Made by a program: the position numbers and the translations under genes. Source: Methylobacterium sp. UNC378MF (GTDB lineage: Bacteria > Pseudomonadota > Alphaproteobacteria > Rhizobiales > Beijerinckiaceae). From it: a stretch of DNA of 64,000 nucleotides. The notes under the pieces are model-generated. The model ran no database searches. It saw only the letters and a list, made by a program, of their open reading frames with translations, and was not told where the DNA came from. Positions 16,272 through 25,712 of this stretch are shown here, piece by piece. Location of the stretch: contig NZ_FMWU01000006.1 of assembly GCF_900103195.1 (NCBI RefSeq), forward strand, positions 1 to 64,000, given 5' to 3'. Numbering within the stretch: the first letter of the stretch is position 1; every line of letters begins with the position of its first letter.

Positions 16272-17036
16272 ATGTCGTCCGAGATCGAAGCGGATCTGTC
16301 CGAGAAGCGCCTCGTCCGCGAGGCCGGCGTTGCTGCGCGTGTCGCGCAGACAATCGAGGGTCCGATCCAGGGCCTGGGCTTCCGGCTCGTCCGGGTGAAG
16401 ATGTCCAACATCAACGGCTGCACCGTGCAGATCATGGCGGAGCGGCCGGACGGCACCTTCACCATCGACGATTGCGAAGCGGTGAGCCGTGCGATCTCGC
16501 CGATCCTCGATGTCGACGATCCGGTGGGTGGCGCCTACAATCTGGAAGTCTCCTCGCCGGGGATCGACCGGCCGCTGGTGCGGGTCTCGGATTTCGCCCG
16601 CTGGGTCGGCTACGAGGCCAAGGTCGAGCTGAGCCCGCCGCTCGACGGGCGCAAGCGCTTCCGCGGCATCCTCGGCGCGCCGGATCCGGCGGGCCTCACC
16701 GTGCCGATCGATCTGCCCGACGTGAAGGAAGGCCTGCCGAGCCGCATCGATCTGCCGCTCAAGGACCTCGCCGAGGCCCATCTCGTCCTCACCGACGAGC
16801 TGATCCGCGAGTCGCTCCGCCGCGGCGGTCCGGCCCCCGGCCACGAGGATGACGAGGCCGAGGACGAGGCGCCGGCCGAGGACAGTGCGGCGCCGCCTGC
16901 GCGAAGCCCGTTCCGGCCGCAGGGGCCGAAGAAGGCCAGCCCCGCGGCCAAGCCCAAGCATCCGGCCCGGGCCGGTCCCAGGAAGCCGGTCGTCACCAAG
17001 GCGTCCCGGCTCAAGGACCGCGACTCCCTGCACTGA
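16272..17036 (+). CDS. rimP: Ribosome maturation factor RimP
   Basis: Assembly factor for the 30S ribosomal subunit. Start at ATG 16272 ([20 protein letters not shown]). The N-terminal alpha/beta domain contains [20 protein letters not shown] and [18 protein letters not shown], followed by the hallmark [14 protein letters not shown] and a C-terminal Sm-like barrel ([17 protein letters not shown]). The last 60 residues are a Pro/Lys-rich tail not found in shorter homologues (254 aa against about 150-200). First gene of the rimP-nusA-ylxR-infB-rbfA-truB operon and preceded by an attenuator. Confidence 0.95.
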   Translation: MSSEIEADLSEKRLVREAGVAARVAQTIEGPIQGLGFRLVRVKMSNINGCTVQIMAERPDGTFTIDDCEAVSRAISPILDVDDPVGGAYNLEVSSPGIDRPLVRVSDFARWVGYEAKVELSPPLDGRKRFRGILGAPDPAGLTVPIDLPDVKEGLPSRIDLPLKDLAEAHLVLTDELIRESLRRGGPAPGHEDDEAEDEAPAEDSAAPPARSPFRPQGPKKASPAAKPKHPARAGPRKPVVTKASRLKDRDSLH

Positions 17037-17100
17037 GACCCCAGCGTCGGCCGTCCAGCGGCCGGCCCGAAGATTTGACGGAAGAGAAGGACCGAAACCG

Positions 17101-18735
17101 ATGGCCGTCGTCAGCGCCAACAGGCTCGAACTCCTCCAGATCGCCGACGCGGTCGCCCGCGAGAAGGTGATCGACCGCTCCATCGTGATCGACGCGATGG
17201 AGGAGGCGATCGCCAAGGCGGCCCGCTCCCGCTACGGCGCCGAGACCGACGTTCACGCCGAGATCGACAACAAGACCGGGGCGCTGCGCCTGTCGCGCCA
17301 TCTCCTGGTCGTCGATCAGGTCGAGAACGACGCCCGCGAGATCACGCTGGAGCAGGCCCGCCGCTACAATCCGGGCGCGCTCGTCGGCGACGTGATCTCC
17401 GACACCCTGCCGCCCTTCGATTTCGGCCGGGTGGCCGCGCAATCGGCCAAGCAGGTCATCGTCCAGAAGGTGCGCGACGCCGAGCGCGCCCGCCAGTTCG
17501 ACGAGTACAAGGACCGCATCGGCGAGATCCTCAACGGCATAGTGAAGCGCGTCGAGTACGGCAACGTCATCGTCGATCTCGGTCGCGGCGAGGGTATCGT
17601 GCGCCGGGACGAGATGATCCCGCGCGAGACCTTCCGCCCGGGCGACCGGATCCGCTCCTACCTGTTCGACGTGCGCTCGGAAGTGCGCGGGCCGCAGATC
17701 TTCCTGTCGCGCTCGCACCCGCAGTTCATGGCCAAGCTGTTCGGCCAGGAAGTGCCCGAGATCTACGACGGCATCGTCGAGGTGAAGGCGGTGGCCCGCG
17801 ATCCGGGATCGCGCGCCAAGATCGCGGTGATCTCCCGCGACGGCAGCATCGACCCGGTCGGCGCCTGCGTCGGCATGCGCGGCTCGCGCGTGCAGGCCGT
17901 GGTCGGCGAGCTGCAGGGCGAGAAGATCGACATCATCCCGTGGTCCGAGGACGAGGCGACCTTCATTGTCAACGCGCTCCAGCCCGCCGAGGTGGTGAAG
18001 GTGGTGCTCGACGAGGAGGCCGACCGGATCGAGGTGGTGGTGCCGGACGATCAGCTGTCGCTCGCCATCGGCCGCCGCGGCCAGAACGTGCGGCTGGCCT
18101 CCCAGCTCACCGGCTGGGACATCGACATCCTCACCGAGGCCGAGGAATCGGAGCGTCGCCAGAAGGAGTTCGCCGAGCGGACCCAGGTGTTCATGGAGGC
18201 GCTCGACGTCGACGAGACCGTCGGCCAGCTGCTCGCCGCGGAAGGCTTCCGCAACGTCGAGGAGATCGCCTACGTCGACATCCAGGAGCTGTCCGGCATC
18301 CAGGGTCTCGACGAGGAGACCGGCACCGAGATCCAGGCCCGCGCGCAGGACCACCTCGCCCGGATCGAGCAGGCCCACGACGCCCGCCGGACCGAGCTCG
18401 GCGTCGCCGACGAGCTGCGCGAGATCGAGGGCATCACCACGCCCATGATGGTCGCGCTCGGCGAGAACGACGTGAAGAGTGTCGAGGATCTGGCGGGCTG
18501 CGCCACCGACGACCTCGTCGGCTACACGGAGGGGCGGGGCCCCGAGGCCGTGCGCCATGCCGGCTACCTCGACGGGTTCGACCTGTCGCGCGCCGAGGCC
18601 GAGGCCCTGATCATGGCTGCCCGCCTGAAGGCCGGCTGGATCGAGGCCTTGCCGGAGCCGGAAGGCGAGGAGGGCGCGGAAGGCGCCGAGGCCGCCGAGG
18701 GCGATGAGGCCGCCTCCGCACGGGCCGAGGCCTGA
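17101..18735 (+). CDS. nusA: Transcription termination/antitermination factor NusA
   Basis: RNA polymerase-associated factor controlling pausing, termination and antitermination. 544 aa from ATG 17101 ([20 protein letters not shown]). N-terminal domain 1-135, S1 domain about 136-200 ([20 protein letters not shown]), KH1/KH2 about 230-345 ([40 protein letters not shown]), then two C-terminal helix-hairpin-helix repeats of the AR type (about 370-500) and an acidic Glu/Ala tail. It follows rimP by 64 bp and precedes the YlxR gene by 23 bp. Confidence 0.98.
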   Translation: MAVVSANRLELLQIADAVAREKVIDRSIVIDAMEEAIAKAARSRYGAETDVHAEIDNKTGALRLSRHLLVVDQVENDAREITLEQARRYNPGALVGDVISDTLPPFDFGRVAAQSAKQVIVQKVRDAERARQFDEYKDRIGEILNGIVKRVEYGNVIVDLGRGEGIVRRDEMIPRETFRPGDRIRSYLFDVRSEVRGPQIFLSRSHPQFMAKLFGQEVPEIYDGIVEVKAVARDPGSRAKIAVISRDGSIDPVGACVGMRGSRVQAVVGELQGEKIDIIPWSEDEATFIVNALQPAEVVKVVLDEEADRIEVVVPDDQLSLAIGRRGQNVRLASQLTGWDIDILTEAEESERRQKEFAERTQVFMEALDVDETVGQLLAAEGFRNVEEIAYVDIQELSGIQGLDEETGTEIQARAQDHLARIEQAHDARRTELGVADELREIEGITTPMMVALGENDVKSVEDLAGCATDDLVGYTEGRGPEAVRHAGYLDGFDLSRAEAEALIMAARLKAGWIEALPEPEGEEGAEGAEAAEGDEAASARAEA

Positions 18736-18758
18736 GCGAGAGTCGGCGCGGAGGCGCG

Positions 18759-19481
18759 ATGGCCGCGGTCGACACGACCTTGCCCGAGGACGGGCTGGTT
18801 GCCGGGGGGCTCGATGCCGGCCCCGGCCGCCGCGCGCCTGAGCGGACCTGCATCGTCACCCGCGTCGCCCAGGCGCCGGAGGCGATGATCCGGTTCGTAC
18901 GCGGGCCGGACGGCAGCGTCGTGCCCGACCTGCGCGCCAAGCTTCCGGGCCGCGGCGCCTGGGTGAGCGCCCGGCGCGAGACGGTCGCCACCGCCGTGCG
19001 GAAAAACCTGTTCTCGCGGGCCTTCAAGGGGCCGACGCCGGCCGCCCCCGACCTGCCGGACCGGATCGCCGCGGCGCTCCGGGAGGACCTGCGGCAGGCG
19101 ATCGCGATGGCCAACAAGGCGGGCTGCATCGTGGCGGGCTTCTCGAAGGTCGAGGCCGCGATCGGCGGCCAGCCGGGTGCGATCGCGGTGATTCACGCCG
19201 CCGAGGCGAGCCCGGACGGCCGGCGGAAGATCGCCGCGGCCTTGTACCGGCGCCGTGGCGAGGCCATGTCAAGGATCCCGATCATCGATGACCTGTCCGA
19301 AGACGAATTGGACATGGCCTTAGGTCGGGATCATGTGATACACGCTGCGCTCGTCGCAGGAGCCGGAGCCGCCGGCTGCCTGTCGCGTTGGCGTCGGCTA
19401 CGCTCCTTCGAGGGCGCCGCCGCGGCGACCGGGGAGCCCGATCCAGCCCGAATCGGCGGGATCGACGAAGCCTCACGTTGA
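18759..19481 (+). CDS. YlxR-family RNA-binding protein (DUF448) with C-terminal L7Ae-like domain
   Basis: Conserved gene between nusA and infB, 240 aa. Residues 25-95 are the YlxR fold (PERTCIVTRVAQAPEAMIRF, PGRGAWVSARRETVATA). Residues about 105-180 look like an L7Ae-type RNA-binding fold (AIAMANKAGCIVAGFSKVEA), a fusion usual in alphaproteobacteria. The remaining 60 residues, after YRRRGEAMSRIPIIDDLSED, are less conserved in appearance. Its role is in RNA metabolism or ribosome biogenesis by family and operon context; details are not known. Confidence 0.88.
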   Translation: MAAVDTTLPEDGLVAGGLDAGPGRRAPERTCIVTRVAQAPEAMIRFVRGPDGSVVPDLRAKLPGRGAWVSARRETVATAVRKNLFSRAFKGPTPAAPDLPDRIAAALREDLRQAIAMANKAGCIVAGFSKVEAAIGGQPGAIAVIHAAEASPDGRRKIAAALYRRRGEAMSRIPIIDDLSEDELDMALGRDHVIHAALVAGAGAAGCLSRWRRLRSFEGAAAATGEPDPARIGGIDEASR

Positions 19482-19557
19482 CGACGCAGGACGGATTTGG
19501 CCGGCGCCACCGGGCGTCGGTTCACGGGACGATGGAAACCCTCAGGGTTCAGGCTGA

Positions 19558-22497
19558 ATGAGCGATACGAACAACCCGGGCGACAAGACTCTGAATCGGA
19601 CTTCCCCGAAGCCGCTGTCCCTCAAGCGGCCGATCGAGGCGGGCACCGTGCGTCAGAGCTTCTCCCATGGCCGCTCCAAGCAGGTCGTGGTCGAGACGGT
19701 GAAGCGCCGCGTCATCGGCGCGGCGCCGGCCGCCCCCACCCGTGAACCTGCGCCCGCGCCGCGTCCGGCACCGGCCGCGCCGCCGACCGCCGCTGCCCCG
19801 CGCCCCGCTCAGCGGCCGGCCTCGGGCGTGGTCCTGCGCACGTTGAGCGAGCAGGAGAGCGCCGCCCGCGCCGCGGCCCTCGCCGACGCGCAGCGCCGTG
19901 AGGCCGAAGCCCGCCGAAAGGCCGAGGCGGAAGCCGAGGCGCGCCGCCAGGAGGCCGAGGCTCAGGCCCGCCGCGAGCGCGAGGCCGCCGAGGCCCGCCG
20001 CCGCGAGGAGGAGGAGCGCAAGGCCGCAGCCGCTGCGGCCGCCGCGGAAGCGGCCGAGGCCGCCAAAGCTGCTGCCGCGGCTCCGGCGCCCGCGCCTGCC
20101 ACTCCAGCTCCCGCCGCCGAGGCGCCGGCCGCTGCGCCGTCCAGCCCGGCTCCGGCTCCGGCGTCTGCCCAGCCCGCAGCCACGCCGGCTCGCCCGGTTG
20201 CGGCCCCGGCCCGTCCGGCCGCTCCGGCGCGTCAGCCCGAGGCCGCGCGTCCGGCCGCAGCGCGTGCCGCGCCCGCCGCCGCGGCTCCGGCCGCTCCGCG
20301 TCCGCCGCTGACGCCGCGCCCCTCCACGGGTGAGCCGCGCAAGACCATCACGGCAGATTCGCGCAAGCCGCGCGACCTCAACTTCATGGCCCGGCCCGCC
20401 CCGGCGCCGGAGCCCGAGAAGAGCGCGACGCCGGCGACCGCCGCGCGTCCCGCCGGTGCGGGCGCGGCTGCGCGTCCCGCCGGTCGCGGTGCCCAGACCA
20501 ACGACGACGAGTCCGAGACCAAGCGGGTCATCCGCCGTCCCGGCATGCCGCTCAAGATCATCACCCCGCCCAAGACGCCGAAATCGCCGGGCGGCGACCG
20601 CAACCGCGGCCGTCTGACCATCGCGACCGCGACGTCGGGCGAGGACGAGCGCACGCGCTCCGTCGCCTCGTTCCGCCGCCGCCAGCAGCGGATGAGCGGT
20701 CGGGGTCATGTCGAGCAGAAAGAGAAGCTGTCTCGCGAGGTGACCATCCCCGAGACGATCACCATCCAGGAACTCGCCAACCGCATGTCGGAGCGGGCCG
20801 TGGACGTGATCCGCATGCTGATGAAGCAGGGCCAGATCCACAAGATCACCGACGTGATCGATTCGGATACCGCCCAGCTCATCGCCGAGGAGCTCGGCCA
20901 CACGGTGCGGCGCGTCGCCGAGTCCGACGTCGAGGAAGGCCTGTCGTCCGACGAGCCGGATCTGGAGGAGGATCTCGATCCCCGTCCGCCGGTGGTCACC
21001 ATCATGGGCCACGTCGATCACGGCAAGACGTCGCTGCTCGACGCGATCCGCAAGGCGAACGTGGTCGAGGGCGAGGCCGGCGGCATCACCCAGCACATCG
21101 GCGCCTATCAGGTCGCGGCCCCGTCCGGCGACATGATCACCTTCATCGACACCCCGGGCCACGCGGCGTTCACGTCGATGCGCGCCCGCGGCGCCAAGGT
21201 CACCGATATCGTGGTGATCGTGGTGGCGGCCGATGACGGCGTCATGCCCCAGACGATCGAGGCCATCCAGCACGCCAAGGCGGCGGGCGTCCCGATGATC
21301 ATCGCGGTCAACAAGATCGACAAGCCGGATGCCAAGCCGGAGCGGGTCCGCACGGAACTGCTGCAGCACGACATCCAGGTCGAGTCGATGGGCGGTGAGA
21401 CCCTCGAGTTCGAGGTCTCGGCCAAGACCGGCGCCGGTGTCCCGGAGCTTCTGGAGGGTATCCAGATCCAGGCCGAGATCATGAACCTGCGCGCCAACGA
21501 GAAGCGCGACGGTGAGGGCACGGTCATCGAGGCGCAGCTCGACCGCGGTCGCGGCCCCGTGGCCACGGTCCTGGTCCAGCGCGGCACCCTGTTCACCGGT
21601 GACATCGTCGTGGCGGGCGCCGAGTGGGGCCGCGTGCGCGCCCTGATCGACGACCTCGGCGAGAACGTCCAGTATGCCGGCCCCTCGGTGCCGGTGGAGG
21701 TGCTGGGCTTCAACGGCACGCCCGATGCCGGCGACCGCGTGACCGTGGTGCCGAGCGAGGCCCGCGCCCGCGAGGTCACCGAGTACCGCGCCCGCCAGAA
21801 GCGCGAGCGCCAGAACGCCCGGACCGGCGGTGCCAACCGCTCGCTGGTCGACATGATGCGCGACCTCAAGGAAGGCGCCGGCCGCAAGGAGCTGCCGGTC
21901 GTCATCAAGGGCGACGTGCAGGGCTCGGTGGAGGCGATCTCGGGCGCGCTCGAGAAGCTCGGCAACGACGAGGTCGCGGCCCGCATCCTCCTGTCCGGCG
22001 TCGGCGGCATCACCGAGTCTGACATCACCCTGGCGCAGGCGTCGAAGGCGGTCGTGATCGGCTTCAACGTGCGCGCCCTCAAGGAGGCCCGCGAGGCCGC
22101 CGAGCGGGCCGGCATCGAGATCCGGTACTACAACATCATCTACGACCTCGTGGACGACATCAAAGCCACGCTGTCGGGGATGCTGCCGCCGACCCTGCGG
22201 GAGGATCGCCTCGGCGAGGCGACCATCCAGGAGGTCTTCGAGGTCTCGAAGGTCGGCAAGGTCGCGGGTTGCCGCGTCACCGACGGTATCGTGGAGCGCG
22301 GCGCCCATGTTCGCCTGATCCGCGATAGCGTCGTGATCCACGAGGGCAAGCTCAAGACGCTCAAGCGCTTCAAGGACGATGCGAAGGAAGTCACCTCCGG
22401 TCAGGAGTGCGGCATGGCCTTCGAGAACTTCGAGAACATGCGCGCGGGCGACGTGATCGAGTGCTATCGGGTCGAGGAGATCCGCCGCACCCTCTGA
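19558..22497 (+). CDS. infB: Translation initiation factor IF-2
   Basis: GTPase that places initiator tRNA on the 30S subunit. 979 aa from ATG 19558. Residues 1-380 are a long Ala/Pro/Arg low-complexity region with a Glu/Ala/Arg coiled coil near 95-170. The IF2-N domain lies about 390-445 ([20 protein letters not shown]). The G domain has GHVDHGKT (484-491), DTPGHAAF and NKIDKP. Domains II-IV follow, including [17 protein letters not shown] and the C-terminal initiator-tRNA domain ending in [10 protein letters not shown]. The terminator-like hairpin after it may set the ratio to rbfA. Confidence 0.98.
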   Translation: MSDTNNPGDKTLNRTSPKPLSLKRPIEAGTVRQSFSHGRSKQVVVETVKRRVIGAAPAAPTREPAPAPRPAPAAPPTAAAPRPAQRPASGVVLRTLSEQESAARAAALADAQRREAEARRKAEAEAEARRQEAEAQARREREAAEARRREEEERKAAAAAAAAEAAEAAKAAAAAPAPAPATPAPAAEAPAAAPSSPAPAPASAQPAATPARPVAAPARPAAPARQPEAARPAAARAAPAAAAPAAPRPPLTPRPSTGEPRKTITADSRKPRDLNFMARPAPAPEPEKSATPATAARPAGAGAAARPAGRGAQTNDDESETKRVIRRPGMPLKIITPPKTPKSPGGDRNRGRLTIATATSGEDERTRSVASFRRRQQRMSGRGHVEQKEKLSREVTIPETITIQELANRMSERAVDVIRMLMKQGQIHKITDVIDSDTAQLIAEELGHTVRRVAESDVEEGLSSDEPDLEEDLDPRPPVVTIMGHVDHGKTSLLDAIRKANVVEGEAGGITQHIGAYQVAAPSGDMITFIDTPGHAAFTSMRARGAKVTDIVVIVVAADDGVMPQTIEAIQHAKAAGVPMIIAVNKIDKPDAKPERVRTELLQHDIQVESMGGETLEFEVSAKTGAGVPELLEGIQIQAEIMNLRANEKRDGEGTVIEAQLDRGRGPVATVLVQRGTLFTGDIVVAGAEWGRVRALIDDLGENVQYAGPSVPVEVLGFNGTPDAGDRVTVVPSEARAREVTEYRARQKRERQNARTGGANRSLVDMMRDLKEGAGRKELPVVIKGDVQGSVEAISGALEKLGNDEVAARILLSGVGGITESDITLAQASKAVVIGFNVRALKEAREAAERAGIEIRYYNIIYDLVDDIKATLSGMLPPTLREDRLGEATIQEVFEVSKVGKVAGCRVTDGIVERGAHVRLIRDSVVIHEGKLKTLKRFKDDAKEVTSGQECGMAFENFENMRAGDVIECYRVEEIRRTL

Positions 22498-22521
22498 CAC
22501 GCCGGACTCTTCCGGACAGGG

Positions 22522-22557
22522 CGGCCGCGGCACCTGCCGCGGCCGTCTTTTCTTTTT
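22522..22557 (+). terminator. Rho-independent terminator between infB and rbfA
   Basis: cggccgcggca (22522-22532) and tgccgcggccg (22535-22545) form a perfect GC-rich stem, followed by tcttttcttttt. It starts 25 bp after infB and lies 44 bp before rbfA. Partial termination inside the operon, or a separate rbfA-truB promoter, is implied. Confidence 0.85.
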
Positions 22558-22600
22558 CAGGACGTGAGCCGTCCGCTTCGGCGGAGAGGCCCGAGACAGA

Positions 22601-23029
22601 ATGGCCCAGAAACCGACCTCCACCGGCCCCTCGCAGCGTCAGCAGCGCGTGGCCGAACTCGTGCGCCACGCGCTCGCCGAAGTGCTCCAGCGCGGCGACA
22701 TCCAGGATCCGGTGCTCGGCACGCATGTCGTGACCGTGCCGGAGGTCCGGATGTCGCCGGACCTGAAGCTCGCCACCGCCTATGTGATGCCGCTCGGCGG
22801 CCTCGACGAGGCGCCGGTGATCGCCGCCCTGGAGCGCCACCGGAAGGTGCTGCGCCAGGAGGTGGCGCGGCGGGTGAACCTGAAATACGCGCCTGAGCTG
22901 CGGTTCCGGCGGGACGAGACCTTCGACGAGGCGGCGCGCATCGACAAGCTGCTGCGGGATGAGCGGGTCCAGCGCGACCTCGAGACCGGGCACGAGGACG
23001 ACGAACCGGAGACCGGGACGGGGCATTGA
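22601..23029 (+). CDS. rbfA: 30S ribosome-binding factor RbfA
   Basis: Assembly factor that binds immature 30S subunits near the 16S 5' helix. 142 aa. The KH-like fold is seen in [40 protein letters not shown] and [20 protein letters not shown], then a helix ([18 protein letters not shown]) and an acidic tail. Start at ATG 22601 (MAQKPTSTG). It sits between infB and truB in the conserved order. Confidence 0.96.
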   Translation: MAQKPTSTGPSQRQQRVAELVRHALAEVLQRGDIQDPVLGTHVVTVPEVRMSPDLKLATAYVMPLGGLDEAPVIAALERHRKVLRQEVARRVNLKYAPELRFRRDETFDEAARIDKLLRDERVQRDLETGHEDDEPETGTGH

Positions 23030-23082
23030 GCTCCGATACCAAGCAGAAAGGGACGGGGCATCGACCCCGGGGACACGCGGAC

Positions 23083-24111
23083 ATGACGGTTTCCATGGAA
23101 GATTTTCCGCCGGCCGAGCACCAGGCTCCCATGCCGAGTGCTGAGCGCCGTGGTCCGGAGGGCCGCCGTCCCCAGCGCGGACCGCGTCCCGACCGCCCGA
23201 AGCGCCGGGACGTCTCGGGCTGGGTCATCCTCGACAAGCATGTTGGCATGACCTCGACCCATGCGGTCGCCGTGGTGAAGCGTGCTTTCAACGCCAAGAA
23301 GGCGGGCCATGCCGGCACCCTCGACCCGCTGGCCTCCGGCATCTTGCCGATCGCGCTCGGCGAGGCGACCAAGACCGTCCCGTTCGTGATGGATGGCCGC
23401 AAGGCCTACCGGTTCACCGTGCAGTGGGGGATCGAGACCGACACCGATGATGCCGAGGGGCGTCCCGTGGCGACCAGCGACGCCCGTCCCGACCGTGCCG
23501 CGGTCGAGGCGGCGCTACCGGTCTTCGTGGGGGCGATCGAACAGGTGCCACCGCGCTATTCGGCGATCAAGATCCAGGGCGAGCGCGCCTACGATCTCGC
23601 CCGCGAAGGCGAGACCGTGGAACTGGTTGCCCGGCCGGTGCAGATCGACCGGCTCGCGGTCGTCGAGCACGACGGCGAGCGTACCGTGATCGAGGCGGAG
23701 TGCGGCAAGGGCACCTATGTGCGGGCGCTCGCCCGCGACCTCGGCCGCATGCTCGGCTGCTACGGCCACGTGGCGGCCCTGCGCCGAACCCGTGTCGGGC
23801 CCTTCTCGGAGGCTGAGGCCTGCCCGGTCTCAGCCCTGACCGACGGAAGTCCCGAGGCGGCGCTCGCCTTCCTGCGTCCGGTCGAGACGGCCCTCGATGC
23901 CATTCCGGAGGTGGCCGTCTCCCGCGATCTGGGCCTGCGCCTGATGCGCGGGCAGCCTGTGATCCTGCGGGGCCGGGATGCTCCCGTCGCGGGCAAGGTC
24001 TTCGCGACCTGCGCCGGCATTCTCGTCGCCGTGGGCGACGTGGAGCGCGGCGAACTGATCCCGCACCGGGTATTCCACCTCGGCGGCACGGCGCCCGGCC
24101 GCAGCTCCTGA
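23083..24111 (+). CDS. truB: tRNA pseudouridine(55) synthase
   Basis: Makes pseudouridine-55 in the T loop of tRNAs. Catalytic Asp81 lies in GHAGTLDPLASGILPIALGE; other family blocks are VPPRYSAIKIQGERAYDLAR, CGKGTYVRALARDLGRMLG and a C-terminal PUA-like segment. I chose ATG 23083 (342 aa). A TTG at 23026 overlapping the rbfA stop would add 19 residues; the first recognisable fold residue is well downstream of both, so the start is open. A 12-bp direct repeat (gggacggggcat at 23015 and 23050) spans this junction. Confidence 0.95.
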   Translation: MTVSMEDFPPAEHQAPMPSAERRGPEGRRPQRGPRPDRPKRRDVSGWVILDKHVGMTSTHAVAVVKRAFNAKKAGHAGTLDPLASGILPIALGEATKTVPFVMDGRKAYRFTVQWGIETDTDDAEGRPVATSDARPDRAAVEAALPVFVGAIEQVPPRYSAIKIQGERAYDLAREGETVELVARPVQIDRLAVVEHDGERTVIEAECGKGTYVRALARDLGRMLGCYGHVAALRRTRVGPFSEAEACPVSALTDGSPEAALAFLRPVETALDAIPEVAVSRDLGLRLMRGQPVILRGRDAPVAGKVFATCAGILVAVGDVERGELIPHRVFHLGGTAPGRSS

Positions 24112-24239
24112 GCTCCCGGCTCCGCATTGCCCGATGCGGCGCGTGCGGAGCCCCGGCCGGTCCAGGTCGGGTTGAGTCGTGATCGCGCGGGCGGAACGAA
24201 CCTGAGCCGTCACGCTTTGGCTCCGGCGAACGGTCCGGG

Positions 24240-25631
24240 ATGCTGATGCGCGAACTCGACTACGACGTGGCGGTGATCGGCGCCGGGACGGCCGGCATCG
24301 CCGCCCATCGCGCCGCTGCGGCCTCGGGGGCGCGGTCGGTGCTGATCGAGCGCGGGCCGGGCGGGACGACCTGCGCGCGGGTCGGCTGCATGCCGTCGAA
24401 GCTCCTGATCGCCGCCGGCACCGCCGCCCATACGGCACGCAGCACCGACCTGTTCGGCATCCGGGTCGCCGACGTCGCGGTTGACGGGCCCGCCGTGCTG
24501 CGCCGCCTCCGCGCGGAGCGCGACCGGTTCGTTGCCAGTGTGTTCGATGGACTCGGCGATCTGCCCGATCACGCGCGCCTCGACGGCACGGCGCGGTTCG
24601 AGAGCGACCGCACGCTGCTGATCGGCGATGCGATCCGGATCCGGTTCCGGGCGGCCGTCATCGCCACCGGTTCGAGCCCGATCGTACCGGAATTCCTGCG
24701 GGAGCTCGGCGCGCGCGTCCTGACAACCGACACGCTCTTCGAGATTCCCGATCTTCCCGATTCGCTGGCTGTCCTCGGGGCCGGGGCGGTCGGGATCGAG
24801 ATCGCCCAGGCGATGGCACGGCTCGGCGTTGCCGTCACGGTCATCGATACGGGCGAGGCCGTCGCCGGCTTGAGCGAGCCGGGGCTCGTCCAGCAGGCCG
24901 CCGAAATCTTCGGCTCGGAGCTGGATCTTCATCGGGGCGCCGAGATTCGGGCCGCCGCTCCGGACGGCGACGGCGTGTGTCTCCACTGGACCGACCGCGA
25001 CGGGCGCGAACAGGTCACGCGGGCGTCGCGGGTGCTGGCCGCCATCGGACGGGCACCGAACCTGGAGCCCCTCGGGCTGGAGGCGGTCGGCCTTCGCCAC
25101 GGCGCGGACGGCCTGCCGGATTTCGACCGGCGCAGCCTCGTCTGCGCGGGTGCGCCGATCCTGATCGCGGGCGATGCCGATGGCTGGCGGCCGGTCCTGC
25201 ACGAGGCCAGCCGCCAGGGGCGGATCGCCGGCGCCAACGCGGCCGCTCTGGCTGCGGGGCGCGCGCCCGCGGCGCCGGCACCGTGGACGAGCCTCGCAAT
25301 GGTCTTCACCCATCCCCAGGCGGCCGTGATCGGCGCACCGTACGATCCGGAGGACGACGGACGCGTCATCGGCGCCATGGATTTCTCCGATCAGGGGCGC
25401 GCCCGCGTCGAGGGGCTGAACCGCGGCGGCATTCGGATCTGGGCCGATCGGTCCGGGCAGCTGCTCGGCGGCGAAATGCTCGGTCCTGCCGTGGAGCACC
25501 TCGCACATCTGCTTGCTTACGCGGTCGCCGACAAGCAGACGGCCCAGTCCGTGCATGATCGGCCAGTATATCATCCTACGGTTGAAGAAGGGCTGTTCAG
25601 TATTATGTCTACGATCATACAGAAGATCTGA
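24240..25631 (+). CDS. FAD-dependent pyridine nucleotide-disulfide oxidoreductase (dihydrolipoamide dehydrogenase-like)
   Basis: Two-dinucleotide-binding flavoprotein of 463 aa. FAD motif DVAVIGAGTAGIAAHRAAAA; redox-active pair in TCARVGCMPSKLL (CX4C); second Rossmann motif LAVLGAGAVGIEIAQAMARL; an FAD-contacting GDADGWRPVLHEASRQGRIAG; and a C-terminal dimerisation domain with YHPTVEE, which supplies the active-site His-Glu pair. It resembles orphan lipoamide-dehydrogenase or mercuric-reductase-like enzymes rather than the 2-oxoacid complex subunit: no lipoyl domain and no E2 gene nearby. The phytochrome gene starts 81 bp downstream on the same strand, so they may be co-transcribed. Substrate unknown. 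Confidence 0.85.
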   Translation: MLMRELDYDVAVIGAGTAGIAAHRAAAASGARSVLIERGPGGTTCARVGCMPSKLLIAAGTAAHTARSTDLFGIRVADVAVDGPAVLRRLRAERDRFVASVFDGLGDLPDHARLDGTARFESDRTLLIGDAIRIRFRAAVIATGSSPIVPEFLRELGARVLTTDTLFEIPDLPDSLAVLGAGAVGIEIAQAMARLGVAVTVIDTGEAVAGLSEPGLVQQAAEIFGSELDLHRGAEIRAAAPDGDGVCLHWTDRDGREQVTRASRVLAAIGRAPNLEPLGLEAVGLRHGADGLPDFDRRSLVCAGAPILIAGDADGWRPVLHEASRQGRIAGANAAALAAGRAPAAPAPWTSLAMVFTHPQAAVIGAPYDPEDDGRVIGAMDFSDQGRARVEGLNRGGIRIWADRSGQLLGGEMLGPAVEHLAHLLAYAVADKQTAQSVHDRPVYHPTVEEGLFSIMSTIIQKI

Positions 25632-25712
25632 GGTGTTGATCGTGCCGACGTCACACGCATTGCGCCCGACGGCTCCCGTCGCCATACCCGTCTGAATGCG
25701 CCGGTTTCGTTC

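Noticed and set aside
19549..22623. 1,024-codon minus-strand open frame opposite infB
   Set aside because: Antisense of IF-2, of low-complexity composition, with no domain.
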